Source: Bacillota bacterium
GTDB taxonomy: Bacteria; Bacillota_A; Clostridia; Lachnospirales; Lachnospiraceae
Assembly: GCA_023443925.1 (NCBI GenBank)
Contig: JAEZSL010000117.1
Coordinates: 1 to 14,914, forward strand
Direction of reading: 5' to 3'
DNA length: 14,914 nucleotides
Each line of letters begins with the position of its first letter. Within the stretch, counting starts at the first letter, position 1. Shown piece by piece: positions 12,564-14,914 of the stretch. A program made the position numbers and the translations under genes. The notes below the pieces were generated by a model. The model ran no database searches. It had not been told where the DNA came from and saw only the letters and a list, made by a program, of their open reading frames with translations.

Positions 12564-14627
12564 ATGTCAAAAAATCTAGTAATAGTGGAATCACCGGCGA
12601 AAGCAAAAACAATTAAGAAATTTTTAGGAAGTAATTATGAAGTAATTGCTTCTAACGGACATGTGAGGGATTTACCAAAGAGCCAGCTGGGAATTGATGT
12701 TGAGAATGATTATGAACCTAAATATATAACGATCCGGGGTAAGGGAGATCTTCTGGCTAAAATCAGAAAGGAAGTCAAAAAGGCGGATAAAGTATATCTT
12801 GCGACTGACCCTGACCGTGAAGGAGAAGCAATCTCCTGGCATTTGTCAAAGACATTGAAACTGGAGGCTGGTAATGCCAGCCGAATTACTTTTAACGAAA
12901 TTACAAAGAATGCAGTAAAATCTTCTATAAAACAGGCAAGGGATATTGATATGAATCTGGTAGACTCCCAGCAGACCAGAAGAATCCTTGACAGAATGGT
13001 TGGATACACTATAAGTCCTCTTTTGTGGGCCAAAGTAAAAAGAGGTTTAAGCGCCGGCCGTGTCCAATCCGTCGCACTGCGTATTATCTGTGACCGGGAA
13101 GATGAAATCAATGCCTTTGTACCGGAAGAATACTGGAATCTGGAAGGTGTGTTTCAGGTAGCAGGTGATAAAAATCCATTGACAGCAAAATTTGCCGGAT
13201 ATGGAAGTGATAAAATTACCATCCGCTCTGAGGCGGAGCTAAATGAAATATTAAAAAACCTGGAAAATGTCAAGTTTAAAATATCGGAAATAAAACGCGG
13301 GGAAAGACAGAAAAAAGCACCCCTGCCTTTTACAACCAGTACTTTACAGCAAGAAGCGGCAAAGACTCTGAATTATTCCACCTCCAAAACCATGCGGCTT
13401 GCGCAGCAGCTCTATGAGGGAGTTGATGTGGCGAATCACGGTACGGTCGGTTTGATAACTTATCTTAGAACGGATTCTGTACGAATCTCGGAGGAAGCCG
13501 ATGCCTTAGCAAGAGAGTTTATCTCCGGAGCTTACGGTGAGGAATTTGTTGCGGATAAAGAGAAAGCTAAGGATAACGGAAAGAAAATCCAGGATGCTCA
13601 TGAGGCTATAAGACCCACCTATGTTGATCTGACTCCGGTTGTCGTAAAAGAATCCTTAAGCCGTGACCAGTTCCGTCTATACCAGCTGATCTGGAAGCGA
13701 TTTGTTGCCAGCAGAATGCAGCCGGCCAAATATGAGACCATATCAGTAAAAATAGATGGTAATGGATATCGTTTTACCACTTCCGGATTTAAATTGATAT
13801 TTGACGGATATATGACCGTGTATACTACAGAAGATGATGAGAAACAGAACAGTACTATGCTGAAGAATCTGACGGAAGCGGCAGAACTTACCCTGACAGA
13901 TCTAAATCATTCCCAGCATTTCACACAGCCCCCGGCTCATTATACGGAGGCATCTCTGGTGAAAACATTGGAGGAACTGGGAATTGGCAGGCCCAGTACT
14001 TATGCACCGACTATAACAACCATTCTGGCCAGAAGATATGTGGTTAAGGAAAATAAGAATTTATATATTACAGAACTGGGCGAAGTAGTAAACAACATTA
14101 TGAAGCAGGCATTTTCAAGTATTGTGGACGTCAACTTTACTGCTAATCTGGAATCGTTATTAGACCGTGTTGAAGACGGATCCGTAGCCTGGAAAACTGT
14201 AGTGCGGAATTTTTATCCGGATCTGGATGCGGCAGTAGCCCATGCAGAAGAAAGTCTCGAAGAGATAAAGATTGAAGATGAGAAAACCGATATAATCTGT
14301 GAAGAATGCGGACGTAATATGGTAATTAAATACGGTCCCCACGGAAAATTCCTGGCCTGCCCTGGATTTCCCGACTGCCGCAATACAAAACCTTATCTCG
14401 AAAAAATCGGTGTCGCCTGCCCCTTCTGCGGAAAAGATGTTGTTATCCGTAAAACCAAAAAAGGCAGAAAGTATTATGGATGTGAAAGTAATCCGGAATG
14501 CGAATTTATGACCTGGCAGAAACCATCTGAGCAAAGATGTCCAAAATGCGGCGGCTTTATGGTAGAAAAAGGAACGAGTTTAGTGTGCAATGATGAAAAA
14601 TGTGGGTGTATTGTAGCGAAAAAATGA
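12564..14627 (+). CDS. topA: DNA topoisomerase I (type IA)
   Basis: TopA relaxes negative supercoils by transient single-strand cleavage. The 687-residue protein is complete. Seen: a Toprim domain with E9 (VESPAKAKTI), GHVRDLPKS and the metal-binding DPDREGE (82-88); the segment RRILDRMVGYTISPLLW (139-155); the active-site tyrosine Y300 in GLITYLRTDSVRIS; RPSTYAPTI in the gate domain; and three C-terminal zinc ribbons beginning CEECGRNMV, CPFCGKDVV and CPKCGGFMV, each with four cysteines. GGGGAG (12551-12556) lies seven bases before the ATG. Its length fits bacterial topA of the Firmicutes. It follows dprA, as in Bacillus, but is followed directly by codY rather than by the trmFO-xerC-hslVU genes found between topA and codY there. 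Confidence 0.97.
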   Translation: MSKNLVIVESPAKAKTIKKFLGSNYEVIASNGHVRDLPKSQLGIDVENDYEPKYITIRGKGDLLAKIRKEVKKADKVYLATDPDREGEAISWHLSKTLKLEAGNASRITFNEITKNAVKSSIKQARDIDMNLVDSQQTRRILDRMVGYTISPLLWAKVKRGLSAGRVQSVALRIICDREDEINAFVPEEYWNLEGVFQVAGDKNPLTAKFAGYGSDKITIRSEAELNEILKNLENVKFKISEIKRGERQKKAPLPFTTSTLQQEAAKTLNYSTSKTMRLAQQLYEGVDVANHGTVGLITYLRTDSVRISEEADALAREFISGAYGEEFVADKEKAKDNGKKIQDAHEAIRPTYVDLTPVVVKESLSRDQFRLYQLIWKRFVASRMQPAKYETISVKIDGNGYRFTTSGFKLIFDGYMTVYTTEDDEKQNSTMLKNLTEAAELTLTDLNHSQHFTQPPAHYTEASLVKTLEELGIGRPSTYAPTITTILARRYVVKENKNLYITELGEVVNNIMKQAFSSIVDVNFTANLESLLDRVEDGSVAWKTVVRNFYPDLDAAVAHAEESLEEIKIEDEKTDIICEECGRNMVIKYGPHGKFLACPGFPDCRNTKPYLEKIGVACPFCGKDVVIRKTKKGRKYYGCESNPECEFMTWQKPSEQRCPKCGGFMVEKGTSLVCNDEKCGCIVAKK

Positions 14628-14829
14628 TAATTCAGTTAATAATAACAATTTTTTTGGTAAATGTGTTTCGGAATCAGTGAATAACTATTGTTTTTATGAA
14701 AAATCTATGGTAAGATTTATCTGATAACACAATTATTATGCGTATGCGTTTATATTATGTGAATTAGTACAGCTGGATACTAAGAGAAAGATAAGTATCA
14801 AATCGGTGGGGGTACTGGGAGGATGTTTC

Positions 14830-14914
14830 ATGAGCGTACAGTTGCTAGATAAGACAAGAAAGATTAACAAACTATTGCACAATAATAATTCCCATAAGGT
14901 TGTCTTTAATGATA
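14830..14914 (+). CDS. codY: GTP-sensing transcriptional pleiotropic repressor CodY (5' end)
   Basis: Only the first 28 codons are in the window; the gene runs off the 3' edge. The peptide begins MSVQLLDKTRKINKLLHN and continues NNSHKVVFND, the characteristic CodY N-terminus (LLxKTRxIN, start of the GAF domain). CodY binds branched-chain amino acids and GTP and represses stationary-phase and nutrient-acquisition genes. GGGAGG (14817-14822) lies seven bases before the ATG. The 202-bp gap after topA contains a small hairpin AAATCT-ATGGTA-AGATTT near 14700 and several AT-rich promoter-like hexamers, but no convincing CodY box or clear promoter. Confidence 0.88.
   Translation, partial: MSVQLLDKTRKINKLLHNNNSHKVVFND

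Noticed and set aside
12710..13111. 133-codon minus-strand frame inside topA
   Set aside because: It is fully antisense to the conserved Toprim and core domains of topA; the product resembles no family I know.
14628..14829. CodY box or strong promoter before codY
   Set aside because: The best -35/-10 pair (TTGTTT, 17 bp, TAAGAT) is poor, and no AATTTTC-type palindrome is present.

Overview
The window is AT-rich chromosomal DNA from an endospore-forming, low-GC Gram-positive bacterium. The gene order (ftsW-type gene, murA, ftsQ, ftsZ, spoIIGA, sigE, sigG, a YlmC/YmxH-type gene, nrdR, comM, dprA, topA, codY) and the protein sequences point to Clostridia, probably Lachnospiraceae. That placement is inferred from recognised proteins; no search was run. 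No tRNA, rRNA, CRISPR array, intact insertion sequence or phage gene was seen.

Layout. (1) 1-4928 is the distal part of a division and cell-wall (dcw) cluster: a SEDS glycan polymerase (FtsW/SpoVE), MurA, FtsQ/DivIB and FtsZ. FtsZ is preceded by a long leader of about 320 nt with several hairpins and probably starts at TTG. (2) 4929-5451 is a gene-free stretch with short A-rich repeats directly after ftsZ, a strong intrinsic terminator, and a spoIIG-like promoter with an over-long spacer. (3) 5452-8213 is the sporulation sigma block: SpoIIGA (membrane aspartic protease), its substrate pro-sigma-E, then sigma-G behind its own candidate forespore-type promoter. (4) A long imperfect hairpin at 8262-8331 separates sigG from a convergent small PRC-barrel gene on the minus strand. 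(5) 8690-9306 holds a good sigma-A-type promoter and nrdR. (6) 9395-12471 holds comM (YifB) and dprA, which encode DNA-uptake and recombination factors. Between them lies the least ordinary stretch: a 75-bp direct repeat (71/75 identical) in two copies 299 bp apart, the second carrying the dprA ribosome binding site. (7) topA and the first 28 codons of codY close the window.

How the genes fit together: MurA makes the committed step to peptidoglycan precursor, FtsQ and FtsZ belong to the divisome, and the SEDS protein polymerises septal or spore-cortex glycan. At sporulation the asymmetric septum lets SpoIIGA cleave pro-sigma-E in the mother cell, and sigma-G later takes over in the engulfed forespore. 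The rest is housekeeping (ribonucleotide reductase repression, DNA topology, nutrient sensing by CodY) plus transformation-linked genes.

Most of the window is well-known biology. I do not see a clear new defence or mobile system. The points worth a second look are the comM-dprA repeat, the ftsZ leader, the 21-bp promoter spacer at spoIIGA, the hairpin over the comM ribosome binding site, and the repeat patch after ftsZ.
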